Assembly: GCA_900199655.1 (NCBI GenBank)
Contig: FZRE01000008.1
Location: 1 to 64,000 of the forward strand
Length of the DNA: 64,000 nt
Origin: Prevotellaceae bacterium KH2P17
GTDB lineage: Bacteria; Bacteroidota; Bacteroidia; Bacteroidales; Bacteroidaceae
Direction: 5' to 3'
The position numbers and the translations under genes were made by a program. Positions 10,911-18,723 of this stretch are shown here, in pieces; position 1 is the first letter of the stretch, and every line of letters starts with the position of its first letter. Below the pieces are notes generated by a model that was not told where the DNA came from, did not search any database, and worked only from the letters and a program-made list of their open reading frames with translations.

Positions 10911-13258
10911 TAAAACTCAATCGGCAGATTGAGTTTTACGCACACGTTGCGCCCCATGTCGTAAACGCCGGTGCGGCCGGTCAGGTTGTTCACGGGCGCA
11001 TACTTCAACCGGCTCAGGTGACTTTGGTAGGCGCGGTCCAAGAGGTTCTCTGCCGAGAGCGTTACCGTGGCCACCGTGCGGCCGTGATGACAGATGTCGG
11101 TGCCTGCGGAGAGGCCAAACAGCGTGTAGCTGGGCGTCGGCGTCTCCGTTCCGTCGGCCGTATAGGCGTGCCGCTGGCGCAGGTTGCACTCCATGCCAGC
11201 CCTCACGTAGGCGTTGTTCAGCGTGCGGCCGTGGCGCAGGAGGTCGTAGCGCACGTCCAAAGTCCACCTCGGAGCGGGCGTGAAGGGCAGGTACTTGCGG
11301 TCTGCCGGCTGGTGCCGCTGCACTGCGTTCACGTAAGAGAAGGCGTTGCCTATGTGCAGCCGCTCCACGGGATGCACGTCCAGCGTGAGCTCTCCGCCCA
11401 TGAGGCGGGCCGAACCCTGCGTGAAGCGGAACACGGGCGTGCCCTCCACCTCCTCTCCCGGCTGTCTGTGGGCAAAGATGTAGTTGTCAATGAAGTTGGC
11501 AAACAGGGCTATGCCGGCCGTCACCTTAGCCGATGTGTAGTCCAGTCCGGCGTCGGCCTGCCAGCTGTATTCGGGCTTCATGTCGGTGTTTCCTACCTCG
11601 TAGCGGAAGGTTCCCTCATGTTCGCCGTTGGCGGCCAGCTCACTGATATTGGGCGCCCGGTAGCCCCGGGCCACGTTGAGGCGCAGGTGCAGGTTGTCGG
11701 CCACATCGTACACGGCGCCCATGCTGCCCGTTACGCCGGTAAAGTTGCGTGAGAAAGCAGCGAACCTGTCGGCCAATGCGAAGCCGTGAACATGCCTGTT
11801 GTCCACGCGCAGACCGCCGCTCACGTTCCAGCGGCCCACCCCGAAGGATGTCGTTACATAGGCCCCGGCGTCAAAGAGCTGGTAATCGGGGATGAGAAAC
11901 TCCTCTCCTTTGTTGACCGAACGCTGGTACATGCCGCTCAGTCCGCCGTTCAGCTTCCACCCGTTGGCCCGAGTAAGGGCGTAGTATATATTATAGGTGC
12001 CCGTGTGCAGCATCATGTCGAGCCCGCTCTCGTTGGGAGTGAGCACCTCCTCGAACTCTCTGCGGCGGTTGTGTTGGTAGCCCAAGGTAACGTTCAGCGT
12101 GCCCGGGCCCACGAAGAAGGCGTTATCAGCAACGGCCTTGTAATGCTTCACGCGTTGGTAAGGCATGCCCCGGCCGTAGGTTTTCAGGTCATCGGCAGTG
12201 GCGATGGCCTCGCTTGCCTCCCCGTTAGTGATGATGGGCTTGAGGAACCGGCCTGTAGTTTCGTCGCGTTCGCCCTCTGTGATGCCCGGTGTAATGGCGT
12301 AGTAGCTAAGATGCAGGCGCGAGTAGCCCCAGCTGCGGTTCACTCCCAGCAGGCCCGAGAGCGCCTGGTCGCGGAACTGTGAGTTCAGTACGCGTCCGTC
12401 GAACTTGTTCTTGTAGGCGTGTGCCAGCTTCTGGCTCCAGCGCCAGTCCCATGCTATACCGTGGCTGTTGCCCGCAAAGTCGAGCGAATAGTTGATGAGT
12501 CCGTTGTTCGTCTGGTACTCTGCGGTGGGCGTGAGGCGCATCTTTCCCTGTGCCAATGTGGGCACATTGTTGAAGATAACCACGCCGGCAATGGCATCGG
12601 AGCCGTACATCAGGCTCGCCGGACCTTTGAGAACCTCGACCGAACCTACGCTGTTGGCGTCGACCTCAATGCCGTGTTCGTCGCCCCATTGCTGTCCTTC
12701 CTGCCTTACGCCGTCGTTAACAACCACGATGCGGTTATACCCCAGTCCGCGTATAACGGGCTTCGAGATGCCGCCACCGGTGGTTATCTGCGCCATGCCG
12801 GGCTTATGGGCGATGGCGTCAATGATGTTGGTGGAGGCCGACTGCCCCAGCTGTGCCGCCGTAATGACGTCAACGGGCGTTGGCATGTGGCTTAGCAGGG
12901 CCTTGCCGTTGGTTCCCGTTACCACCACCTCGTTGATTTGGGCGTTGCTCTCGTGCATGCTGAAGTCCATGCTCGAGGTCGTTGCGAGGTCTATTTGCCG
13001 CATGATGGTCTGGTGGCCAATGTAACTAACCTGTATGGTGACGCTGCGCAGGGGCAGGCCGGCTATGGAGTAGTGTCCTTCTACATCCGTAGTGGTGCCT
13101 GTCTGCAGGTCGGGAAAGTAGATGGTTGCGCCAACCAGCGCGCTTCCGTCTTCTGAATGGGTGACGGTACCCGATAGAGTTGCCGTACGGCTCACCGGCT
13201 CTGCCACTACGGGCAGCAGCGAGCAGGCGAACAGCAACATGACAATTAGCTTTTTCAT
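10910..13258 (-). CDS. TonB-dependent outer-membrane receptor
   Basis: This 782-residue receptor has a signal peptide (1-19), a CarboxypepD-regulatory-like beta domain (about 25-105), a TonB-box-like EVVVTG segment (about 108-113), a plug domain (about 120-240, containing the conserved GLGYNRIVVVNDGVRQ segment and VEVLKGPASLMYG), and a 22-strand barrel ending in a terminal Phe (LPIEF). It lacks the extra length of SusC proteins (about 1000 residues) and no SusD follows, so a metal or siderophore-type ligand is more likely than a glycan. A small His/Cys-rich exported protein gene lies immediately upstream in the same orientation, which supports a metal role by inference. Confidence 0.9.
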   Translation of the reverse strand: MKKLIVMLLFACSLLPVVAEPVSRTATLSGTVTHSEDGSALVGATIYFPDLQTGTTTDVEGHYSIAGLPLRSVTIQVSYIGHQTIMRQIDLATTSSMDFSMHESNAQINEVVVTGTNGKALLSHMPTPVDVITAAQLGQSASTNIIDAIAHKPGMAQITTGGGISKPVIRGLGYNRIVVVNDGVRQEGQQWGDEHGIEVDANSVGSVEVLKGPASLMYGSDAIAGVVIFNNVPTLAQGKMRLTPTAEYQTNNGLINYSLDFAGNSHGIAWDWRWSQKLAHAYKNKFDGRVLNSQFRDQALSGLLGVNRSWGYSRLHLSYYAITPGITEGERDETTGRFLKPIITNGEASEAIATADDLKTYGRGMPYQRVKHYKAVADNAFFVGPGTLNVTLGYQHNRRREFEEVLTPNESGLDMMLHTGTYNIYYALTRANGWKLNGGLSGMYQRSVNKGEEFLIPDYQLFDAGAYVTTSFGVGRWNVSGGLRVDNRHVHGFALADRFAAFSRNFTGVTGSMGAVYDVADNLHLRLNVARGYRAPNISELAANGEHEGTFRYEVGNTDMKPEYSWQADAGLDYTSAKVTAGIALFANFIDNYIFAHRQPGEEVEGTPVFRFTQGSARLMGGELTLDVHPVERLHIGNAFSYVNAVQRHQPADRKYLPFTPAPRWTLDVRYDLLRHGRTLNNAYVRAGMECNLRQRHAYTADGTETPTPSYTLFGLSAGTDICHHGRTVATVTLSAENLLDRAYQSHLSRLKYAPVNNLTGRTGVYDMGRNVCVKLNLPIEF

Positions 13259-13337
13259 GTCCTTATTCTTTAAATACGATGGTTATGGGGCGATGGCGTG
13301 CATCGTCCCGGAAAGGTTGTAATAAGGCTTTCTGCGC

Positions 13338-13694
13338 TTAGCAGAAAGCGGGGAATAAGGGCTCTGTTGGGGGCGCCCGGCCCGACGGAACCAGCCTTGG
13401 ACGGAGCAGCATGCTGCTCTCCACGGCCGGCGGAGCCACGTGGCGGGCTGTGAGGAATACGGCTACAACGGCCGTTGAGACTGCGAGAAACGGCAGCGCC
13501 AGGAACTGACAGAGCAGGCACTCGGCCATGCCGTGGCTCTGGGAGGTGATGTGCGGGGCGTGGTGAACATGGTGCAGGCACTCCACACACGGCACGTTGC
13601 CGGCCTGTTGGCCAGTGTGCACGTGCAGAGAGGCGCCCAGCAGCATGGGCACGAATACCGAAAGGAGTATCCATGCACGCCAAATACGTTTCAT
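13338..13694 (-). CDS. Small exported His/Cys-rich protein
   Basis: This protein of about 118 residues starts at MKRIWRAW (an upstream ATG at 13709 is also possible, but it lies almost at the predicted transcription start). It has a signal peptide or membrane segment (residues 4-22), then a metal-ligand-rich stretch (HVH, CVEC, HHVHH, H, SQSHG, ECLLC), then a second hydrophobic helix (QFLALPFLAVSTAVVAVFL) and a Pro/Arg-rich tail. The paired CxxC motifs and histidines suggest metal binding. It precedes the TonB receptor by 79 bases on the same strand. I do not recognise a named family. A role in zinc or copper homeostasis is inference. Confidence 0.65.
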   Translation of the reverse strand: MKRIWRAWILLSVFVPMLLGASLHVHTGQQAGNVPCVECLHHVHHAPHITSQSHGMAECLLCQFLALPFLAVSTAVVAVFLTARHVAPPAVESSMLLRPRLVPSGRAPPTEPLFPAFC

Positions 13695-13712
13695 CTCCAC
13701 ATGTTTCATCGT

Positions 13713-13721
13713 TGCAAAATT
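13713..13721 (-). promoter_or_regulatory. Promoter -7 box of the His/Cys-rich protein and TonB receptor
   Basis: The minus strand reads TAATTTTGC, matching TAnnTTTG, about 20 bases ahead of the chosen start. Its position argues for the second ATG (13694) as the start of the small protein. Confidence 0.55.
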
Positions 13722-13849
13722 ACTGAATATTCCCCGATTTCCGGTACCTATTGGTAATCTTTAACGATTGGTTTCGGGTGATAGGTGTTGGGTGTTGGGT
13801 GATGATGGAGTGACTTTTGGGGTGATGGGTGTAGGATGTTGAGTATTAG

Positions 13850-14117
13850 AAGCATGCAAATCATTATAGTCAATTATCCATTTTAATTCTCAATTCGGAC
13901 TAATCATAATTATCAATTGTCCATTCTCAATTCTCAATTCGGACTAATCATAATTATCCATTGTCCATTTTCAATTCTCAATTCGAACTAATCATAATTA
14001 TCCATTGTCCATTTTCAATTCTCAATTCGGACTAATCATAATTATCCATTGTCCATTATCAATTCTCAATTCGGACTAATCATAATTATCAATTGTCCAT
14101 TCTCAATTCTCAATTAG
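13850..14117. repeat. 44-bp tandem repeat, five or more copies
   Basis: The sequence TTCGGACTAATCATAATTAT recurs at 13894, 13938, 13982, 14026 and 14070, an exact 44-bp period. The remainder of the unit is CAATTGTCCAT or CCATTGTCCAT plus TCAATTCTCAA. The block fills the gap between divergent promoter DNA of the small metal-type protein and the end of the radical SAM gene. There are no spacers, so it is not a CRISPR array. Confidence 0.92.
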
Positions 14118-14144
14118 CGTCTTCGGAATGCAGACCGGGGGCCG

Positions 14145-15500
14145 TTAGCCGTGCTTGAGCAGGTTCTCGAGCAGGGGGAGGGAGGCATTCAGGGCACCCG
14201 TACGGATGAGGAAGTTCCACAGGGGCTCAAACTTTTTCCAGCCGCCCGTGTAGAGCAGGTGGGCTGTGCGGTGCTCCAGGGTGTCGTCGTGGCGGCAGGC
14301 ACGCCAGATGTTGCTCCACCGGTAGAACTCCGAATAGGCCCAGTCGTAGCCGCGCTTCAACTCTTCGGGCGTCAGACCGCGGGTTTTGTACACCACCGTT
14401 CGCGTGTCGTAGCGGCTCCAGTCGCGGGTCACGATGCGCCCTTCGGCCTCCATCCGCTGGTATAGCCGGGTGCCGGGGTAGGGCGTAAGGATGTGGAAGG
14501 TGGCAGTGGTGATGGCGTGCTCCACCGCCCAGTCTACCGTCCGGCGGAAGGTGTCGGCATCATCATGGTCCATGCCGAACACGAAGCTGCCGTTAATCAT
14601 GATGCCCAAGTCGTGCAGACGGTGGGCACAGGCGGCGTAATCGCGTGCCAGATTCTGGTATTTATGCTCGCTTCGGAGGTTCTCCTGCGAAAAAGTCTCG
14701 AAGCCAACGAATATGCTCCGCAGCCCTGCATCGCGTGCCCGCTCTATCAGGTCGCCCTCAAGGATGGACTTCACCGTGGCTGCTCCCTGGAATACTCGGC
14801 CCATTCCGCGCATACCTTCAAACAGTTGGCGAGCAAAAACGGGGTTACCAAGCAGGTGGTCGTCGAGGAAGTAGAGGTGCCGACCTGGCAGGCTGTCTAT
14901 CTCCTGCAGGGCTCTGTCAACGCTGGTGGTGTAGAAACTGCGTCCTGATGAGTAGAAGGCGTCCTTGTAACAGAAGTCGCAGTGGTGCGGACAGCCCCTG
15001 CTTACCACGAGCGAGTTGGGCACGAAGTAGCGCCGGCGGTGTATGAGGTCGCGCCGAATGGGTGGTATATCGGTTATCTGCCTTACCTGCGCCGTGTAGA
15101 CACGTTGCGGGCAGCGGGCACGGAAGTCGGCCACAAAGCGCGGAAAAGCCTCCTCGCCCGGCCCCGTAACGATGGTGTCGGCATGCTGCAGCGCCTCTTC
15201 GGGCAGCGCCGTTACGTGCAGTCCGCCCATTGCCACATAGCTGCCGCGGCGCCGGTAGTGGTCGGCAATGGCGTAAGCACGGTAGGCGTTGGTGATGTAA
15301 ACCTGCAGGCAAACCAGGTCGGGGCGGTCGTCAAGCTGCAGCTTCTCCACATGCTGGTCAGCTATCTGCACCTCGTCATCGGGCGAGAAGTAGGCAGCCA
15401 GCGTGGCGAGGCCTAAGGGCGGGAAGAGTGAATACTTGATGGGACGGAAGTAAGGACTGTCGGCTTCCTCCAGCGAGGGCAGTATCATCTTGACTTTCAT
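14145..15500 (-). CDS. B12-binding-domain radical SAM protein
   Basis: This 451-residue protein has an N-terminal cobalamin-binding-type Rossmann domain (about 1-150; GGLHVTALPEEAL and VTGPGEEAFPRF are typical) followed by a radical SAM barrel with the cluster motif CPHHCDFC (CxxxCxxC). The C-terminal part has aromatic-rich helices. The class includes BchE-like cyclases and hopanoid and other methyltransferases, and the reaction here cannot be named. The gene begins 15 bases after the histidine kinase gene, in one minus-strand operon with the response regulator. It may act on the molecule handled by the divergent exporter; this is inference only. Confidence 0.8.
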   Translation of the reverse strand: MKVKMILPSLEEADSPYFRPIKYSLFPPLGLATLAAYFSPDDEVQIADQHVEKLQLDDRPDLVCLQVYITNAYRAYAIADHYRRRGSYVAMGGLHVTALPEEALQHADTIVTGPGEEAFPRFVADFRARCPQRVYTAQVRQITDIPPIRRDLIHRRRYFVPNSLVVSRGCPHHCDFCYKDAFYSSGRSFYTTSVDRALQEIDSLPGRHLYFLDDHLLGNPVFARQLFEGMRGMGRVFQGAATVKSILEGDLIERARDAGLRSIFVGFETFSQENLRSEHKYQNLARDYAACAHRLHDLGIMINGSFVFGMDHDDADTFRRTVDWAVEHAITTATFHILTPYPGTRLYQRMEAEGRIVTRDWSRYDTRTVVYKTRGLTPEELKRGYDWAYSEFYRWSNIWRACRHDDTLEHRTAHLLYTGGWKKFEPLWNFLIRTGALNASLPLLENLLKHG

Positions 15501-15515
15501 GGTTACTCGGGCGGG

Positions 15516-16646
15516 TTAATTGAAAGTAAGACGGAAGGTGGTTATCAGGTCCTGGGGCGTTGAAACAAGGTTGATGGAGCCTCCGGAGAGGCGCATAATC
15601 TGGCGGGAGATGGAGAGTCCGATGCCACTTCCGTCCTTTTTGGTCGTAAAGAAGGGCACAAAGATGTGCGTGGCCACGTCGTCCGGTATCGGCGCTCCGT
15701 CGTTGCTCACGTCTATGATAACCTGTTCCTGCTCGTTGGTGTAGGCATGCAGGGCTATGTGTCCGCCGGGGCTGATGGCCTGGCGGGCGTTCTTGAGCAG
15801 GTTGGTAACCACGCGCGCCACCAGCGCTTCGTCGGCATAAACCAGCAGGTCGGCCGGTTCAACCTCCACGGTAATGGCGGCCGTGGGGGGCAACGACTGC
15901 CTGCAGAGGCTCTGCATCCTCTCGATGAAAGGCTTGACGTAGAACAGCTCGGGTTTGGGAACGGGCACGTGAGTGAACTTGCGGTAGTTTTCAACGAAGG
16001 CGATGAGCTCCTTTCCCGTCCGGTTAATGACCTGCAAGCCCTCCTGCTGCTCGCCTTCGGCATGGCTGAGTAGGGTGTCGCTGAGCGATATAATGGGCGT
16101 TACGGAGTTCATAATCTCGTGAGTAAGCACGCGGATGAGCTTCACCCAGCTGTCAATCTCCTGGTTCGCGAGCTCTCCCTTGATGTCGCTGAAGCCTATG
16201 ATGCGCACCCGGCGGCCCTTGAGTACGGTGTGCGACTCGCGGATAGAGAAGCCTTGCAGCGCCTCCTTTATCTGGTTTACGTGGCTGATGGCCTCGCGCT
16301 TGAGCATGCGCAGGGCCGACTGGTTGTGCTGCAGCACGATACCGCGCTCCTCGTCGACCACGAGTATGCCCGTATCTACCGAGTTCAGGATGAGTTCGTA
16401 GTATTTTTCGCGCTCCTTCTGTTCGTCCCTCGCGTGCTGCAAAATCAGCTTCACGCGGTTCAGCGAGGCGTTGAGCAGCCGCTCGTCGCTGTAGGTCTGC
16501 CCCTCTGTAAAGCGGAAAGTGTAGTCTCCGCTGTCAAGAGCATCGAACAGGAAAGCCACCTTGCGGATGTTGCGGTGGTAGCGGCGCCACAGCCTGAAGT
16601 AAGCTATCAGGAGCAGCAGGATGATGAGCAGCAGTACGTAAATCAT
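15516..16646 (-). CDS. Membrane sensor histidine kinase of the NtrB type
   Basis: This 376-residue kinase has one N-terminal membrane helix (residues 1-18), a HAMP-like linker, a PAS-like region (about 85-155), then the dimerisation/phosphoacceptor motif LTHEIMNSV with His176 and a HATPase domain. The N box is NLLKNARQA, and the G boxes are DVSNDGAPIP and GSGIGLS. There is no large periplasmic sensor, so the signal is probably intramembrane or cytoplasmic. It lies 34 bases after its cognate sigma-54 response regulator and 15 bases before the radical SAM gene. Confidence 0.93.
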   Translation of the reverse strand: MIYVLLLIILLLLIAYFRLWRRYHRNIRKVAFLFDALDSGDYTFRFTEGQTYSDERLLNASLNRVKLILQHARDEQKEREKYYELILNSVDTGILVVDEERGIVLQHNQSALRMLKREAISHVNQIKEALQGFSIRESHTVLKGRRVRIIGFSDIKGELANQEIDSWVKLIRVLTHEIMNSVTPIISLSDTLLSHAEGEQQEGLQVINRTGKELIAFVENYRKFTHVPVPKPELFYVKPFIERMQSLCRQSLPPTAAITVEVEPADLLVYADEALVARVVTNLLKNARQAISPGGHIALHAYTNEQEQVIIDVSNDGAPIPDDVATHIFVPFFTTKKDGSGIGLSISRQIMRLSGGSINLVSTPQDLITTFRLTFN

Positions 16647-16680
16647 GAGTCAGCAGATTGTGATGGGCGCTGCGGCGGGT

Positions 16681-18006
16681 TCAGAGGCCGTAACGCTTGA
16701 TTTTGTTGTACAGCGTCTGGCGCGATATACCCAGCCGCGAGGCCACCTGCGAGAGGTTTCCGTCGCAGTCGGCTATGGTCTTCTCGATGAGCCGTTGCTC
16801 CATCTGGTCAATGGTCTGCGCGCCTTCGGGCCGGCCGGAGGTGGCCGGCGTGTCGCCGTCAATGTCGCTTTCGCCTATCTCGGGGCCATCGGTCAGGATG
16901 ACGGCCTTCTCCACCGCGTGCTGCAACTCGCGTATGTTGCCGTACCAGGGCAGCGCGTCAATCTTGCGTTCGGCGGCCGGAGAGAAGCGCATTTGCGACT
17001 TGTTGTACATGCCGGCATAGCGTTCAAGGAAGATGCGGGCCAGCGGCACGATGTCTCCCTGCCGCTCTCGCAGGGCCGGCAGGTGCAGGTGGATGGTGTT
17101 GATGCGGTACAGCAGGTCTTCGCGGAAGCTGCCTTCGCGAACCATCTGCTGCAGGTCGCGGTTGGTGGCGCAGATGAGCCGCACGTTGATAGGTATCTGC
17201 CGCGAGCCTCCCACACGCACGATGCTGCGCCGCTGGAGGGCCGTGAGCAGCTTTGCCTGCAGGTTGTAAGAGAGGTTCCCAATCTCGTCAAGGAAGAGGG
17301 TGCCGCCCTCCGCCAGCTCGAACTTGCCCGGTTTGTCGGCCTTGGCATCGGTAAAAGCGCCCTTCATGTGCCCGAAGAGCTCGCTCTCGAACAGCGTTTC
17401 GCTCACTGCACCCATATCAATGGGCATCAGCCGGGCATCCGAACGCTGCGACAGCAGGTGTATCTCGTTGGCCAGCACCTCCTTTCCGGTGCCGTTCTCT
17501 CCCGTTATCAGGATGTTTGCATCGGTTCCGGCAACCTTCTCCACCATTACCTTTAGGTCGGTCATGGCGGCGCTCGAGCCCCACACCATGTTGCTCTTGC
17601 CCGCCGTCTGTGGCCGTGGCGTAACCTTGTGGTAGGCGTTGAGCAGCGTTTCGCGCATCTTCCGGTTGTCGAAAGGCTTTATCACAAAGTCGGCGGCGCC
17701 CTCCTTGATGCCCGTCACAGCCAGCTCTATGTCGGCATAGGCGGTAAAGAGAACCACCTGCGTCTGCGGTCTCAGGCGCTTGATTTCGCGCAGCCAGTAG
17801 AGCCCCTCGTTACCGTTGTTGATGCCGCTCTGGAAGTTCATGTCCAGCAACACTACGTCCGGGCGGTCTTCGCGCAGCCGTGCGGGGATGTTGTTGGGGC
17901 TGGCGATGGCGGTAATCCGTGCGAAGGTATCCTCCAGAAGCATCTTTACGGTGGTGAGGATGTTGCGGTTGTCGTCTACAATAAGTATGGTTCCTTGTTT
18001 GTTCAT
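16681..18006 (-). CDS. Sigma-54-dependent response regulator (NtrC family)
   Basis: The start is MNKQG at 18006. An upstream in-frame ATG at 18048 lies ahead of a consensus -7 box and is rejected. Domains: receiver (1-120; Asp11/12 acidic pair, phosphoacceptor Asp55), AAA+ (about 140-370; Walker A GENGTGKE at 169-176, sigma-54 loop GAFTDA at 216-221 where GAFTGA is usual, Walker B LFLDEIGNL), and a C-terminal Fis-type helix-turn-helix (GNLSQVASRLGISRQTLYNKI). The receiver is phosphorylated by the adjacent kinase. The protein should bind dyads upstream of sigma-54 promoters, and a good candidate pair lies at 18603-18640, ahead of the divergent export cluster. Confidence 0.95.
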   Translation of the reverse strand: MNKQGTILIVDDNRNILTTVKMLLEDTFARITAIASPNNIPARLREDRPDVVLLDMNFQSGINNGNEGLYWLREIKRLRPQTQVVLFTAYADIELAVTGIKEGAADFVIKPFDNRKMRETLLNAYHKVTPRPQTAGKSNMVWGSSAAMTDLKVMVEKVAGTDANILITGENGTGKEVLANEIHLLSQRSDARLMPIDMGAVSETLFESELFGHMKGAFTDAKADKPGKFELAEGGTLFLDEIGNLSYNLQAKLLTALQRRSIVRVGGSRQIPINVRLICATNRDLQQMVREGSFREDLLYRINTIHLHLPALRERQGDIVPLARIFLERYAGMYNKSQMRFSPAAERKIDALPWYGNIRELQHAVEKAVILTDGPEIGESDIDGDTPATSGRPEGAQTIDQMEQRLIEKTIADCDGNLSQVASRLGISRQTLYNKIKRYGL

Positions 18007-18023
18007 GTGCTTTGCCTTTGCCT

Positions 18024-18032
18024 GCAAAAATA
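18024..18032 (-). promoter_or_regulatory. Promoter -7 box of the regulator-kinase-radical SAM operon
   Basis: The minus strand reads TATTTTTGC, matching TAnnTTTG, 18 bases ahead of the start at 18006. It decides the start codon of the response regulator. Confidence 0.6.
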
Positions 18033-18197
18033 CGTTTTTTTCCCACAAAAACCTAATCGCAGCGCGTAATTTCTGCCTGTTGGGGGTTAAATTGCTGTTT
18101 GTCGGCAGTGCCGGAGAGGCTGTTCGGGCAGTTACCGGTTACCCTTTCAGCTGTTCGTTGCTTACCTCTTTATATATAATAGGTGAGGTTTGGCCTA

Positions 18198-18540
18198 CGT
18201 TTCCTCCCCTTAGAAAGGGGAGGTTAGGAGGGGATGATGCCGCAGCAAGTAATGGTTAGCCTATTGATAGGTCATGGTTGACCTGCTAAGAGGTCATCCC
18301 CTCCTCCGCCTCCCCTTTCCAAGGGGAGGATACCAGTTAGCCTTTTGGCAAGGTATAGGATAACAACTAACTGCTGGCAGCAATGGTGCGCCAGCGTTTC
18401 CTCCCCTTAGAAAGGGGAGGTTAGGAGGGGATGATAACAGCAGGAAATTACCTGCTAACTGCCTACAGATTATCAACAGCTTGCTAAGTGGTCATCCCCT
18501 CCTCCGCCTCCCCTTTCTAAGGGGAGGTTACCAGTTAGCC
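18198..18540. repeat. Two further head-to-head pairs of family B palindromes
   Basis: Units at about 18200-18238, 18292-18340, 18396-18434 and 18491-18540 alternate in orientation and end in ACCAGTTAGCC, as in the 6.7-7.0 kb block. The rest of the stretch 18040-18600 has no visible gene. Confidence 0.75.
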
Positions 18541-18602
18541 TTTCTGCCGGTGGGTGGTTTCCTTTTTATTCATTAATAATAAGGTAGAAAAGTATAAAGG
18601 AG

Positions 18603-18640
18603 TGTCTAAAAATTAGGCAATGGTGTCTAATAATTGGACA
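18603..18640 (+). promoter_or_regulatory. Two phased dyads, candidate response-regulator binding sites
   Basis: TGTCTAAAAATTAGGCA (18603-18619) and TGTCTAATAATTGGACA (18624-18640) are near-perfect inverted repeats whose centres are 21 bp apart, two helical turns. They lie 55-90 bp upstream of the candidate sigma-54 promoter, where NtrC-type activators normally bind. Confidence 0.65.
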
Positions 18641-18694
18641 GTTAGGCAAAGACGCTTTTCCTAAAACATACTGATAACCAGCCTGTTGCGATTT

Positions 18695-18711
18695 TGGCAC
18701 GGCTTTGGCAT
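18695..18711 (+). promoter_or_regulatory. Candidate sigma-54 promoter of the export cluster
   Basis: TGGCAC-GGCTT-TGGCAT has the invariant GG and GC 12 bp apart and differs from the consensus TGGCAC-N5-TTGCAT at one base. The predicted transcription start (about 18721) is only about 3 bases ahead of the ATG at 18724, so the message would be nearly leaderless. That is a point against it. Confidence 0.55.
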
Positions 18712-18723
18712 TGGTATTTGTGT

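Noticed and set aside
13850-14117. CRISPR array
   Set aside because: The 44-bp units are contiguous with no unique spacers, and no cas genes are near.
18006-18048. 14-codon N-terminal extension of the response regulator
   Set aside because: The upstream ATG lies ahead of the -7 box, and MNKQGTILIVDD is the normal receiver start.
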